Assembly: GCA_000737985.1 (NCBI GenBank)
Contig: JNVT01000096.1
Location: 1 to 64,000, forward strand
Source: Gammaproteobacteria bacterium MFB021
GTDB taxonomy: Bacteria > Pseudomonadota > Gammaproteobacteria > Pseudomonadales > Halomonadaceae
DNA: 64,000 bases
Reading direction: 5' to 3'
Shown: piece by piece, positions 47,368 through 56,110 of the stretch
Layout: the number at the start of each line of letters is the position of its first letter
Numbering within the stretch: the first letter of the stretch is position 1
Notes under the pieces: model-generated
Seen by the model: only the letters and a program-made list of their open reading frames with translations
Database searches by the model: none
Told to the model about the DNA's origin: nothing
Program-made: the position numbers and the translations under genes

Positions 47368-47898
47368 TCAGTCGCCGAGGCCGGCGGAGAGCGAAGGCTG
47401 CACCACCTCGATCCAGTAGCCGTCCGGGTCCTTGACGAACACCACGTTGGGCATCTTGCCTTCGTCGGCGCGCTTCTTGAACTCGACGTCGTTGGCGTCG
47501 AACCAGCGCTCGGCGGCGGCCAGATCCGGCACCGCGAAGCAGATGTGGCCGAAGCCCTGGGGCTCGGCGTTACCGTCGTGATAGCTGAGTTCGGGGTCGT
47601 TCTCGCTACCCCAGTTGTGGGTCAGCTCGAGCACGCCCTTCTGCGAGAAGGTGTAGGCGGTGCGCTCGGCATCATCCTCCGGCACCTCTCCGGCCTCGGC
47701 GTGGCCGAGAAAATAGAGCGTGAACTGCATCTCCGGGAAGTCGAGCTTGCGCAGCAGGCGCATGCCGAACACTCGGGTGTAGAACGCCAGCGAGATCTTG
47801 GGGTCCTTGGCCCGCAGCATGGTGTGGTTGAACACGAAGCCCTGGCTCTCGGCAGTGGCGGGCTCGACGCCCGGCACCTGGTCTTCGGCGATACTCAT
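47368..47898 (-). CDS. gloA: lactoylglutathione lyase (glyoxalase I)
   Basis: A 176-residue GloA that turns the methylglyoxal-glutathione adduct into lactoylglutathione. Metal ligands of the long (eukaryotic/Pseudomonas-type) class are in place: His in FNHTMLRAKD, Glu in LELTHNWG, His in GFGHICFAVPD, Glu in YWIEVVQP. GGAGGAG lies upstream of the ATG at 47898. It is a single gene. Confidence 0.95.
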   Translation of the reverse strand: MSIAEDQVPGVEPATAESQGFVFNHTMLRAKDPKISLAFYTRVFGMRLLRKLDFPEMQFTLYFLGHAEAGEVPEDDAERTAYTFSQKGVLELTHNWGSENDPELSYHDGNAEPQGFGHICFAVPDLAAAERWFDANDVEFKKRADEGKMPNVVFVKDPDGYWIEVVQPSLSAGLGD

Positions 47899-47989
47899 GG
47901 GCACTCTCCTCCTATGTGTGATCGATACTGAGGCACGTGCGTCGCGGCCAGGCTGGATGCCGTTCGCGACCACGGCCTTTAATGCTCGA

Positions 47990-48037
47990 AAGCCTATAGT
48001 CTTGGAAATCTATAGCCTTGAAACCCTATAGCCTTGC
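47990..48037. repeat. 16-bp tandem repeat, three units
   Basis: Units 47990-48005, 48006-48021 and 48022-48037 share CTATAG(C/T)CTTG. It is intergenic, between gloA and the NlpC/P60 gene. Confidence 0.75.
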
Positions 48038-48157
48038 AGGCCTGTCGTAGAGAGATGGGGGGCATATCCCGGCGTCTCAACCGGGCAGGGGCAATGCGCT
48101 GTTGCCCGCCTGCCGCGTGCTCTACACTTCTGACAAACCGGCGCGAGACGAGTTGGC

Positions 48158-48700
48158 ATGGCGACACCCGCAATACGCTGTTCTGCAACGGGTCCGAGTG
48201 GGGCCTCCATCAAGGCCCCTTTCCGACGCCTGGGATGGCTGCTGCTGTGCAGCCTGCTGCTAGTTGCCGGCTGCAGCACCCAGAAAGCGATCGTCACCCG
48301 CGACAGCGGCCCGGCGATCGATGGCGACAACCTCTCGATCTCGCGCATCCTGGTGATGGCCGCGGCCAAGGATGCCCTCGGCACGCCCTACCGCTGGGGG
48401 GGCAGCACCCCCGCCGGCTACGACTGCTCGGGCCTGGTGCAGATGGCCTACGCCAAGATCGGCGTGCAGCTGCCACGCACCTCCAACGAGCAGTACCACG
48501 CCCTGCCCGAGATCGACGTCGCCCGCCCCGGCGACCTGTTGTTCTTCGGCGGCGGCAACCGCGCTACCCATGTCGGTATCTATATGGGCCACCGCCAGAT
48601 GATCCACGCCCCCGGCAGCGGGCGCACGGTAACGGTCTCGTCATTGGACGTACGTTACTGGCGCCAGCACTATCTGGGAGCGGCGGCCCCGGCCGACTGA
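48158..48700 (+). CDS. NlpC/P60 family peptidoglycan hydrolase lipoprotein
   Basis: A 180-residue lipoprotein that should cleave murein stem peptides. Lipobox LLVAGC (Cys39) ends the signal. The NlpC/P60 domain follows with the catalytic Cys in GYDCSGLVQ, His in THVGIYM and the third polar residue in MIHAPGSG; the RWGGSTP start is typical. The 3' end overlaps the 3' end of the convergent AraC-type gene by 31 bp. Confidence 0.93.
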   Translation: MATPAIRCSATGPSGASIKAPFRRLGWLLLCSLLLVAGCSTQKAIVTRDSGPAIDGDNLSISRILVMAAAKDALGTPYRWGGSTPAGYDCSGLVQMAYAKIGVQLPRTSNEQYHALPEIDVARPGDLLFFGGGNRATHVGIYMGHRQMIHAPGSGRTVTVSSLDVRYWRQHYLGAAAPAD

Positions 48701-49656
48701 CCCGGCTCACCGCGGCGCCAGCGCTGGCGGTCCTGCTGCGCCGAGAGCCCGAAGCAGCGACGATATTCACGACTGAACTGGGACAGGCTGGCGTAGCCCA
48801 CGCGCTGCGCTGCCAGCGTCACTTCCAGATCCTCGCCCAGCAGTAACCGCCGCGCCTCCTGCAACCGCAGCCGCTTCTGGTACTGCAGCGGGCTCATCGC
48901 CGTGACCGCCTTGAAGTGATGGTGAAAGGCGGAAACGCTCATGTGCACGCCAGCGGCCAGCTCGGCGATCGTCAACGGCTCGGCGTAGCCCTCGCGCAGC
49001 CGGCGCACCGCTGCTGCCACCCGATGGGTATGGCTCTCCTGACTGGCGATCTGCACCAGCCGCGCCCCCTGCTCGCCGCGCAGCAAGCGGTAGAAGATCT
49101 CGCGTCGCAGCATTGGTGCCAGTACCGGGATGTCCGCCGGCGTCTCGAGCAGCCGCAGCAAGCGCACGCAGGCCTCCAGCAGCGGCGTTTCCAGTGCGCT
49201 CACACTGAGCCCGCCCGCGGTGTCGCGAGCGGCGATGGCGGGCAGGCCGGGGTCACGCAGCAGCTCGCCGATGCACTCGAGATCCAGATCCAGGCGCAGA
49301 CCCAGATAGGGGCGTTCGCGGCTAGCCTGGGTGACCTCGGCCAGCACCGGCATATCCACCGCGGTGAGCAGGCTGTGCATGGGGTCGTATTCGAACAGCG
49401 CCTCGCCGACGGACAACCGCTTGGCGCCCTGGGCGATCACGCTGAAGACCGGATCATGAATGACGTGGCGCGGCGGCTGCGGCGCATCGAACCGATTGAT
49501 GCCCAGCCCGGGAATCGCCGTGGTCAACTTGCCCTGGCGTCCGCGCGTCAGACGATCGAGCAACTCGGCCAATTCCTGGCGCAGCATCCGAGCGCTCGCC
49601 GCAGCCGTCTCCTGGCCGGCCGACGCCGCCAACTCTCCCATCCGATAAAGCCGCAC
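48670..49656 (-). CDS. AraC-family transcriptional regulator
   Basis: A 328-residue regulator with an AraC_N type cupin-like sensor (about 45-200, starting LTTAIPGLGINRFDAPQ) and two helix-turn-helix motifs (IAELAAGVHMSVSAFHHHFK and VTLAAQRVGYASLSQFSREY) at about 225-310. The start is a GTG at 49656 with AGGAGG eight nt upstream. It is divergent from the aldo/keto reductase gene, which is its likely target, as in many yqhC/yqhD-like pairs. Confidence 0.92.
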   Translation of the reverse strand: MRLYRMGELAASAGQETAAASARMLRQELAELLDRLTRGRQGKLTTAIPGLGINRFDAPQPPRHVIHDPVFSVIAQGAKRLSVGEALFEYDPMHSLLTAVDMPVLAEVTQASRERPYLGLRLDLDLECIGELLRDPGLPAIAARDTAGGLSVSALETPLLEACVRLLRLLETPADIPVLAPMLRREIFYRLLRGEQGARLVQIASQESHTHRVAAAVRRLREGYAEPLTIAELAAGVHMSVSAFHHHFKAVTAMSPLQYQKRLRLQEARRLLLGEDLEVTLAAQRVGYASLSQFSREYRRCFGLSAQQDRQRWRRGEPGQSAGAAAPR

Positions 49657-49855
49657 GGCCTCGCCCTCCTGTGCTGTCGCGACGGGAACAGCTTACGCCA
49701 AGCCGACAGCCGGCGCGGCGGTAATCACGACGACAGAGAGCTTTGAGCAAATATCCGACCGGATCGAGCCAGTCGCCGCGTCGAGCCTTGACCATACTGG
49801 GTTGGCACCGGCGACGCTCGACGCCGGCCTTTCATCCTCGTCTCAGGAGCTCCCC

Positions 49856-50923
49856 ATGCGTTACAGCAAGCTCGGCAACACCGGCCTGTTCGTCTCCGAA
49901 CTCTGTCTCGGCACCATGACCTTCGGCGGCGACGGCGACATGTGGCGCCAGATCGGCGATCTGCAGCAAGCGGATGCGGACAAGCTGGTCGGTCGCGCGC
50001 TGGACGCCGGCATCAACTTCATCGACACCGCCGACGTCTACTCCCAGGGCCAGTCCGAGGTGATCACCGGCCAGGCGCTCAAGAACCTCGGCGTGGCGCG
50101 TGACGACGTGGTGGTGGCGACCAAGGTCTTCGGCCCCACCGGCACCAATGACCCCTACCGCTCGACCGGGGTCAACAATCGCGGCGCCTCGCGCTATCAC
50201 ATCATGGAGGGGGTCAAGGCGAGCCTGAAGCGGCTGCAGCTCGAGCATATCGACCTCTACCAGATTCATGGATTCGACCCCGCCACGCCGATCGAGGAGA
50301 CCGTGCGCGCCCTGCACACCCTGGTCGAGCATGGCCACGTGCGCTATGTCGGCGTCTCCAACTGGGCAGCCTGGCAGATCATGAAGGCGCTGGGGATCGC
50401 CCAGCGCAACGGCTGGCACCGCTTCGAGTCGCTGCAGGCCTACTACACCGTGGCTGGGCGCGATCTGGAGCGCGAGCTGATCCCCCTGCTCGAGAGCGAG
50501 GATCTGGGGCTGATGGTGTGGAGCCCGCTGGCGGGTGGGCTACTCAGCGGCAAGTACAGCCGTGACGGCGAAGCCCAGGCAGGCGACCGCCGCGCCAGCT
50601 TCGACTTCCCGCCGGTCGACCGCGAGCGCGGCTTCGACTGCGTCGACACCATGCGCGAGATCGCCGACGCCAAGGGCGTCTCGGTGGCCCAGATCGCCCT
50701 GGCCTGGCTGCTGAACCAGCCCCGCGTGACCAGCGTGATCGTCGGCGCCAAGCGGCTCGATCAGCTCGACGACAACATCGCCTCGACCGCGGTCACGCTG
50801 AGCGACGACGAACTGGCGCGGCTCGACCAGGTCAGCGCGCTGCCCGCCGAGTACCCGGGCTGGATGCTCGAGCGCCAGGGCGACTACCGCCGCGAGCAGC
50901 TACGCCAGGCGCGCAAGCGCTGA
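49856..50923 (+). CDS. aldo/keto reductase
   Basis: A 355-residue NADPH-dependent reductase of aldehydes. The tetrad is visible: Asp and Tyr in FIDTADVYSQG, Lys in VVVATKVFG, His in LYQIHGFD. The cofactor-binding end (VIVGAKRLDQLDDNI) is intact. The ATG at 49856 follows CAGGAG. It is divergent from the AraC-type regulator gene, which probably controls it in response to a reactive aldehyde. Confidence 0.93.
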   Translation: MRYSKLGNTGLFVSELCLGTMTFGGDGDMWRQIGDLQQADADKLVGRALDAGINFIDTADVYSQGQSEVITGQALKNLGVARDDVVVATKVFGPTGTNDPYRSTGVNNRGASRYHIMEGVKASLKRLQLEHIDLYQIHGFDPATPIEETVRALHTLVEHGHVRYVGVSNWAAWQIMKALGIAQRNGWHRFESLQAYYTVAGRDLERELIPLLESEDLGLMVWSPLAGGLLSGKYSRDGEAQAGDRRASFDFPPVDRERGFDCVDTMREIADAKGVSVAQIALAWLLNQPRVTSVIVGAKRLDQLDDNIASTAVTLSDDELARLDQVSALPAEYPGWMLERQGDYRREQLRQARKR

Positions 50924-51112
50924 TACCGGGTCGAATCCTGCGCAGGGCTTGAGAAACGTCCACGGCGCTACCACCTCACAAGAACAGCGACATCCCGGGC
51001 CGGCGCCATCGCCCAGGGTGTCGGGCATGTCGTTAGCGCCAGCGGTTGTTTCACACGTCCCCGGCGCTACGTCATGATGAGCGTGCGAACCCGGCTTCAC
51101 GGCCACCCCAGG

Positions 51113-51176
51113 TCAACAGGCAAACAGGCAAACAGGCAAACAGGCAAACAGGCAAACAGGCAAACAGGCAAACAGG
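51113..51176 (+). repeat. octanucleotide tandem repeat (CAAACAGG) upstream of the peroxiredoxin gene
   Basis: Seven perfect CAAACAGG units (51121-51176) are preceded by one imperfect unit (51113-51120). The last unit merges into the ribosome site AGGAGAG, 8 bp before the start codon. The unit length is not a multiple of three. Confidence 0.92.
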
Positions 51177-51184
51177 AGAGTGTC

Positions 51185-51820
51185 ATGGCGTTACAGCTCG
51201 GCGATACCGCCCCGGACTTTACCCAGGAGAGCACCGAAGGGCCGATCTCGTTCCACCAGTGGGCCGGCGACAGCTGGGTCATCCTGTTCTCCCACCCGGC
51301 CGACTTCACCCCGGTGTGCACCACCGAACTCGGCGAAGTCTCGCGCCTCAAGCCGGAGTTCGAGCGCCGCAACACCAAGGCGATCGGTCTCTCGGTCGAC
51401 CCGCTGGACGACCACCAGCGCTGGGTCGGCGACATCGAGGAAACTCAGGGCTGCGGCCTCAACTTCCCGCTGCTGGCGGATGCCGACCGCTCGGTGAGCG
51501 AGGCCTACGGCATGATCCACCCCAACGCCAGCGGCACCAACACCGTGCGTTCGGTGTTCATCATCGATCCGGCCAAGAAGGTGCGCCTGACCATCACCTA
51601 TCCGCCCAGCACCGGGCGTAACTTCGCCGAGATCCTGCGCGTGCTCGACAGCCTGCAGCTGACCGACGGCTACAAGGTCGCCACCCCGGTCAACTGGCAG
51701 GACGGCGACGACGTCATCATCGTGCCGTCGATCGACAACGAGAAGGCCAAGGAGCTCTTCCCCAACGGCTGGGACGAGAAAAAGCCCTATCTGCGCGTGA
51801 CCAAGCAGCCCAACAAATAA
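51185..51820 (+). CDS. 1-Cys peroxiredoxin (Prx6 type)
   Basis: A 211-residue peroxidase reducing hydrogen peroxide and organic peroxides. The peroxidatic Cys lies in HPADFTPVCTTEL (about residue 45), with the catalytic Thr and Arg; the Prx6-type C-terminal extension (YKVATPVNWQDGDDVIIVP) is present and no resolving Cys of the 2-Cys kind is seen. The ATG at 51185 has AGGAGAG upstream. At the present repeat number an upstream ATG (51074) is also in frame through the octanucleotide tract. Confidence 0.94.
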   Translation: MALQLGDTAPDFTQESTEGPISFHQWAGDSWVILFSHPADFTPVCTTELGEVSRLKPEFERRNTKAIGLSVDPLDDHQRWVGDIEETQGCGLNFPLLADADRSVSEAYGMIHPNASGTNTVRSVFIIDPAKKVRLTITYPPSTGRNFAEILRVLDSLQLTDGYKVATPVNWQDGDDVIIVPSIDNEKAKELFPNGWDEKKPYLRVTKQPNK

Positions 51821-51890
51821 GCCGGCTGCCCGATCTCGTAAGATCGTTGTCTGAAAAGCGCCGTAAAAAGCGCGAAAAGTAAGTCCCTAA

Positions 51891-51921
51891 AAAAGCCCGC
51901 GCTCATCGAGCGCGGGCTTTT
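51891..51921. terminator. bidirectional intrinsic terminator
   Basis: AAAAGCCCGCGCTC and its complement, loop ATC, with A and T tracts on both sides. It serves the peroxiredoxin gene and, from the other side, the small gene at 51987. Confidence 0.93.
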
Positions 51922-51986
51922 TTGTCTGGCGGTCTTGTCTTGCGGTCTTGACTTGCACTCTTGCCTTGCGAGCGAGCAGATAAGGC

Positions 51987-52175
51987 TCAGCAGCGCGAGC
52001 AGGATTTCAGCGCCTTGCGCTCGTCGCGCGTCAGGCGCGGCCGCGCCTCGCGGGCCGGCAGGCGCAGCGTGGCCGGGCGCGCCAGCATCATCACCATGAC
52101 ACGCACTACGTGGGCAACCACGTAGATAACCACGGCCATGATGATCAACGCCTTGATGCGCCCTGAGATTTTCAC
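51987..52175 (-). CDS. 62-residue single-span membrane protein
   Basis: It starts with GTG at 52175, supported by AAGGAGA eight nt upstream. One hydrophobic helix (about residues 8-31, IKALIIMAVVIYVVAHVVRV) is followed by a basic tail ending SCSRC. I know no family. A longer frame to 52391 runs over tandem repeats and has no site. Likely a small stress or envelope peptide, but this is a guess. Confidence 0.5.
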   Translation of the reverse strand: MKISGRIKALIIMAVVIYVVAHVVRVMVMMLARPATLRLPAREARPRLTRDERKALKSCSRC

Positions 52176-52278
52176 GCTGCGTCTCCTTGCGAGAGGGATA
52201 TTGGGGGGATTGGCAGCAAGGATATAAGCACAAGAGTGTGACGGAAAATTGAAGGCGTCGATAATGGTCATGCCGGCT

Positions 52279-52326
52279 ATCGATAGCCTCGCTGATCGAT
52301 ACCCTCGCTGATCGATAGTCTCGACT
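52279..52326. repeat. 16-bp tandem repeat, three units
   Basis: ATCGATAGCCTCGCTG-like units at 52279-52294, 52295-52310 and 52311-52326, in the divergent region between the small membrane gene and the flavin reductase gene. Confidence 0.8.
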
Positions 52327-52363
52327 AGGCTGGACGACAGGCGATCCACGAGAGGGCCACGGC

Positions 52364-52936
52364 ATGAACCGGCATACGCACCACGCAGCACACAAATCCC
52401 GCTTTCCGCTCGACCAGTGCCGCTGTCATCTTGAGACAGGACCGATCGTGCTGGTGGGGTCGCAGTGGCAGGACACGCGTAACCTGATGGTGATGGGCTG
52501 GCACATGATGCTCGGCTTCACCCCCGCGCATTTCGGCTGCCTGATCAGCCCCGGCAACCATAGCTATCATCTGATCCGCGAAAGCCGGGAATGCACGATC
52601 AACGTGCCCACCGTCGATCTCGTGGATGCAGTGGTCGGCGTAGGCAACAGCGATGGCGATGAAGTCGACAAATTCGCCGCCTTCGGGCTGACGCCGCAGG
52701 CCAGTCAGGAGGTCTCGGCACCTGCGGTCGCACAGTGTTATGCCAACTTCGAGTGTCGTCTGGTGGACGATAGCCAGATCGATCGCCATGAGCTGTTCAT
52801 CTGGGAGATCGTCGCCGCCCATGTCGACACTTCACTGGCGCGACCGCGCACGCTGCACTACCGCGGCAACGGCCGTTTCATGGTCGCTGGCGACGAAATA
52901 GACCGCTCGGCGGATTTCCGGAGACAAAACCTGTGA
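52364..52936 (+). CDS. flavin reductase-like domain protein
   Basis: A 190-residue FMN-binding split barrel of the DIM6/NTAB type. Typical blocks: PIVLVGSQW, NLMVMGWHMMLGFTPAHFGCLISPGNHSY cut into strands, and ECTINVPTVDLVD. Such proteins reduce flavin for monooxygenases or act as flavoredoxins. Single gene; its partner is unknown. The following 52937-53230 holds no supported gene. Confidence 0.88.
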   Translation: MNRHTHHAAHKSRFPLDQCRCHLETGPIVLVGSQWQDTRNLMVMGWHMMLGFTPAHFGCLISPGNHSYHLIRESRECTINVPTVDLVDAVVGVGNSDGDEVDKFAAFGLTPQASQEVSAPAVAQCYANFECRLVDDSQIDRHELFIWEIVAAHVDTSLARPRTLHYRGNGRFMVAGDEIDRSADFRRQNL

Positions 52937-53230
52937 CCGAGCCTTCGGCATTCGGGTCATAGGCTCGGAGCGTCTTCTGCGGCGCCGGTATCATCAATGA
53001 TGAGCGTGACCACGATCACGACGAATCGACCACCGCGCTGGTGGTCGGGCTGCGCGCCTGGTACTGATCTTCGGGGCATGATCGGGCATTTCGATCGCCG
53101 CCAGCGACACCTCCGGTCAGCATTGTCTATTTTTAAACGCGGCGGGGTTTTAAAACGGCGGATATGAACAATTTGCCCGCCTGAGGCCACATGCGATGAC
53201 AGGACGTCACGGATAACAGGGAGATCTCCC

Positions 53231-54007
53231 ATGAGCAGCGCAGCCACCGACAGCAGAGATGGCCAGCATCGAAAGGCTATCCTCTATCGCATGGTGATGA
53301 CCGACCACCGCTGCCCCTTCGGACTCAAGACGAAAGCGCTGCTGGCGCGCAAGGGCTTCGAGGTCGAGGATCACTGGCTGACCTCCCGCGAGGAGGTCGA
53401 CCACTTCAAGGCCGAGCACGGGGTCGAGACAACGCCGCAGACCTTCATCGGCGGCGAGCGTATCGGTGGCTACTCCGAGGTGCGCGAGTATTTTGGCAAG
53501 CGTGTGAAAAAAGAGGGCGAGACCACTTATCAGCCGGTCATCGCCATCTTCGCCGTCGCCTTCCTGATGGGGCTCGCCATCAGTTGGGCGGTGTATGGCA
53601 GCGTCTTCACCGGGCGCGCGCTGGAGTGGTTCATTGCCGTGGCGATGACGCTGCTGGGGGTGCAAAAGCTGCAGGATGTCGAGAGCTTCTCGACCATGTT
53701 CCTCAACTACGATCTGCTCGCACAGCGCCACGTGCGCTACGGCTACGTCTACCCCTTCGCCGAAACCCTGGCTGGGGTCTTGATGATCGCCGGCACGCTG
53801 ATCTGGATCGCTGCGCCGGTGGCGCTGATCGTCGGAGGCGTGGGGGCCGTCTCGGTGTTCAAGGCGGTCTATATCGACAAGCGCGAGCTGAAGTGTGCCT
53901 GTGTGGGCGGTAACAGCAACGTGCCGCTGGGTTTTCTGTCACTGACCGAAAACCTGATGATGATATTGATGGGTCTCTGGATGCCGCTGCGAATGCTGGC
54001 AGGATGA
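53231..54007 (+). CDS. glutaredoxin-MauE fusion membrane protein
   Basis: A 258-residue fusion. Residues about 15-90 are a glutaredoxin with the redox motif CPFGLK (one Cys, so monothiol-like) and TTPQTFIGGERIGGYSEV. Residues about 100-258 form a MauE/DoxX-like four-helix membrane unit with FAETLAGVLMIAG and a CACVGG loop. MauE-type proteins support disulfide formation or maturation in the periplasm, so this could pass reducing power across the membrane. A good ribosome site (GGGAGA) precedes the ATG. Confidence 0.85.
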   Translation: MSSAATDSRDGQHRKAILYRMVMTDHRCPFGLKTKALLARKGFEVEDHWLTSREEVDHFKAEHGVETTPQTFIGGERIGGYSEVREYFGKRVKKEGETTYQPVIAIFAVAFLMGLAISWAVYGSVFTGRALEWFIAVAMTLLGVQKLQDVESFSTMFLNYDLLAQRHVRYGYVYPFAETLAGVLMIAGTLIWIAAPVALIVGGVGAVSVFKAVYIDKRELKCACVGGNSNVPLGFLSLTENLMMILMGLWMPLRMLAG

Positions 54008-54112
54008 CCTGCCAGTGCCTCCGACAGCGTCGCTGTCCACGGCCACCGCTCTTGTGGCTTTCGGGGGCCGACTGCCAGCACAATGCCAGGCATATCCCGC
54101 AAGGAGCGCCCC

Positions 54113-54724
54113 ATGACGTCCTACCCCCTGCAACACCGCCACCACTGGGTCTTCGACATGGACGGCACGCTCACCGTCGGCGTGCACGACTTCCCGGCGA
54201 TCCGCCGCGAGCTGGAGATTCCCGAAGGGGCGGATCTGCTCCACCATCTGGAGACGCTGCCCACGGCCGAGCGCGACGCCAAGCACGCCTGGCTGCTGGA
54301 GCACGAGCGCACGCTGGCACTCGCGGCCACCGCGGCGAGTGGCGCGGTCGAGCTGATTCTGGCGCTGGCCCAACGCGGCTGCCGGCTGGGCATCCTGACA
54401 CGCAACGCCAAGGAGCTGGCGCACATCACGCTGGAGGCGATCGGCCTGGCGGACTGCTTCGCCCACGCCGACGTGCTCGGCCGCGACGAAGCCCCGCCCA
54501 AGCCTCACCCCGGCGGGCTGCAGCACTTCGCCAGCCGCTGGGCGCGGGCGCCGGATGAGCTGGTGATGGTCGGCGACAGCCCCATGGACATGGCCTGCGG
54601 CCGCGCTGCGGGTACGACCACGGTGCTCGTCAACGTGCCCGAAAACCCCTGCCCCGAGGCGGTGGACTGGCACTTTCCGGACTGCCATGCGCTGCTATCA
54701 ACAGTGACACCGGCCGGCCGCTAG
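54113..54724 (+). CDS. HAD-family phosphatase (subfamily IA)
   Basis: A 203-residue hydrolase. Motif I WVFDMDGTLTV carries the nucleophile Asp, motif II GILTRN, motif III PPKPHPGGL (Lys) and motif IV MVGDSPMDMACG. A small helical cap lies between motifs I and II. It probably removes phosphate from a sugar phosphate or nucleotide; substrate unknown. AAGGAG precedes the ATG at 54113. Confidence 0.93.
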   Translation: MTSYPLQHRHHWVFDMDGTLTVGVHDFPAIRRELEIPEGADLLHHLETLPTAERDAKHAWLLEHERTLALAATAASGAVELILALAQRGCRLGILTRNAKELAHITLEAIGLADCFAHADVLGRDEAPPKPHPGGLQHFASRWARAPDELVMVGDSPMDMACGRAAGTTTVLVNVPENPCPEAVDWHFPDCHALLSTVTPAGR

Positions 54725-54818
54725 CCAATCACGGCGCGTCACAGCCCGCGAGATATCACACGCCAAGGGATCGTTTACGCCCGCAGTCGGTCATAGTCAT
54801 GCCGACCTTCGGCCATAA

Positions 54819-54835
54819 ATATTATGTTATAACAT
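54819..54835 (+). promoter_or_regulatory. Zur-box-like operator upstream of the amidase gene
   Basis: ATATTATGTTATAACAT matches the Zur consensus ATGTTATAnTATAACAT at 14 of its 16 fixed positions and contains the palindrome ATGTTATAACAT. It shares TTA(C/T)GTTATAAC with the znu operator. It lies 44 bp before the start codon. Confidence 0.65.
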
Positions 54836-54878
54836 CATTTCCGTTACCCATCGTCACCCATTTTCACGAGTCACCGTC

Positions 54879-56021
54879 ATGGATAGAAGGCGCTTCATCA
54901 CCACGCTTCTGGCCACCTGTCTCCTCCCCAGCACCCGGGCGCTGGCCGCCAACCCGCTCACCCCCTTCACCCTGCAGGAAGACGACGACAGCGCCAGCTT
55001 CGTCATCGAGCTCGAGGGCAGCCACGAACACAAGGTCTTCACCCTGGATAACCCGCCGCGGGTGGTCATCGATCTGCCGCAGGTATCGCGCATCGCACCG
55101 TCGAAGGCCCCGCGCCAGCACGCCGGCATCGTCAAGGATGTGCGCACCGGGCGTCACGGCGACGGCATTCGCATCGTGCTCGACCTGAAACGGCTCAAGC
55201 AGCCCAGGACCCAGGTGCGCCAACTGGATGCCCATCGCGCCCAGCTGATCGTCAGTATCAACGACCCCGACCCGCTGATGGCGGCGGTCACCGCCGAGGC
55301 CGAGTCACACCGCCAGCCGCGCAAGGCGATCATCGAGATCGATGCCGGCCACGGCGGCAAGGACCCGGGCTGCGTCAGCGCCGATGACCACTACGAGAAG
55401 TATGTCGCCCTGGGCGTGGCCGACGCGCTCAAGACACGGCTCCACGCCGATGCGCGCTTCGAGCCCTCGCTGACCCGGGACAGCGATATCTTCATTCCAC
55501 TGCATCAGCGCGTGCTGATGGCCCGCGACCACCACGCCGACCTGTTCATCTCGATCCATGCCGATGCCGCGCCCACCCCGTCGGCGTCGGGGGCCTCGGT
55601 CTACATCCTCTCCGAGCACGGCGCCAGTTCGGCAATGGCACGCTGGCTGGCGGAGAGCCAGAACGCCGCCGACCGCTACGACTCGACCCGCGACAGCAAC
55701 ATCTATTCGGATGACCCCGACGTGCAGTCGGTGCTGATCGACCTGTCGATGCGCGGGACCGACGCCGCCAGCCAGAAGCTGGCCAAGACCACGCTGGGCC
55801 ATCTCGGCGAGGTGACCCACCTGCATCAGCACCGGGTCAACAAGGCGGCGTTCGCGGTGCTCAAGTCGCCGGATATCCCCTCGATGCTGGTGGAGACCGG
55901 GTTCATGTCCAACCGCGCCGACTGCAAGCGCCTGCTGGTCAAGGCGCACCAGCAGGCGCTGGCCGAGGCACTGCACCAGAGCGTGGCCGACTTCTTCGAG
56001 GCCAACCCGTTGCCGGCGTGA
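54879..56021 (+). CDS. N-acetylmuramoyl-L-alanine amidase, Tat-exported, zinc-dependent (AmiC/AmiA type)
   Basis: A 380-residue periplasmic amidase that splits daughter-cell peptidoglycan. Tat signal (MDRRRFITTLLATCLL), a division-site AMIN domain (about 30-130) and a C-terminal Amidase_3 domain (about 147-375). Zinc ligands and catalytic Glu are visible: DAGHGGKDPG, the Glu of YEKY, SIHADA and MLVETGFMSN. A Zur-like box lies upstream, which suggests this copy is made under zinc shortage; Zur control of an amidase is known in some pseudomonads. Confidence 0.93.
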   Translation: MDRRRFITTLLATCLLPSTRALAANPLTPFTLQEDDDSASFVIELEGSHEHKVFTLDNPPRVVIDLPQVSRIAPSKAPRQHAGIVKDVRTGRHGDGIRIVLDLKRLKQPRTQVRQLDAHRAQLIVSINDPDPLMAAVTAEAESHRQPRKAIIEIDAGHGGKDPGCVSADDHYEKYVALGVADALKTRLHADARFEPSLTRDSDIFIPLHQRVLMARDHHADLFISIHADAAPTPSASGASVYILSEHGASSAMARWLAESQNAADRYDSTRDSNIYSDDPDVQSVLIDLSMRGTDAASQKLAKTTLGHLGEVTHLHQHRVNKAAFAVLKSPDIPSMLVETGFMSNRADCKRLLVKAHQQALAEALHQSVADFFEANPLPA

Positions 56022-56090
56022 AGCGCCCGCCACGCCTGGCGCTGTCAGCATCACTCGGCCACGCCGTCAGCGACGGCGCGGCCGCCCTAA

Positions 56091-56110
56091 GAGGGTGTTT
56101 ACAAACCCTC
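56091..56110. mobile_element. 20-bp relic of the GAGGGTGTTTACAAA MITE
   Basis: CTAA precedes GAGGGTGTTTACAAA (56091-56105), followed directly by CCCTC: one full end joined to the last bases of the other, as after internal deletion. The complete element is at 41115-41255. Confidence 0.6.

Noticed and set aside
52980-53069. Short reading frame ending in HDHDESTTALVVGLRAWY-like residues
   Set aside because: Could be the tail of a lost gene, but too short and without a recognisable family.
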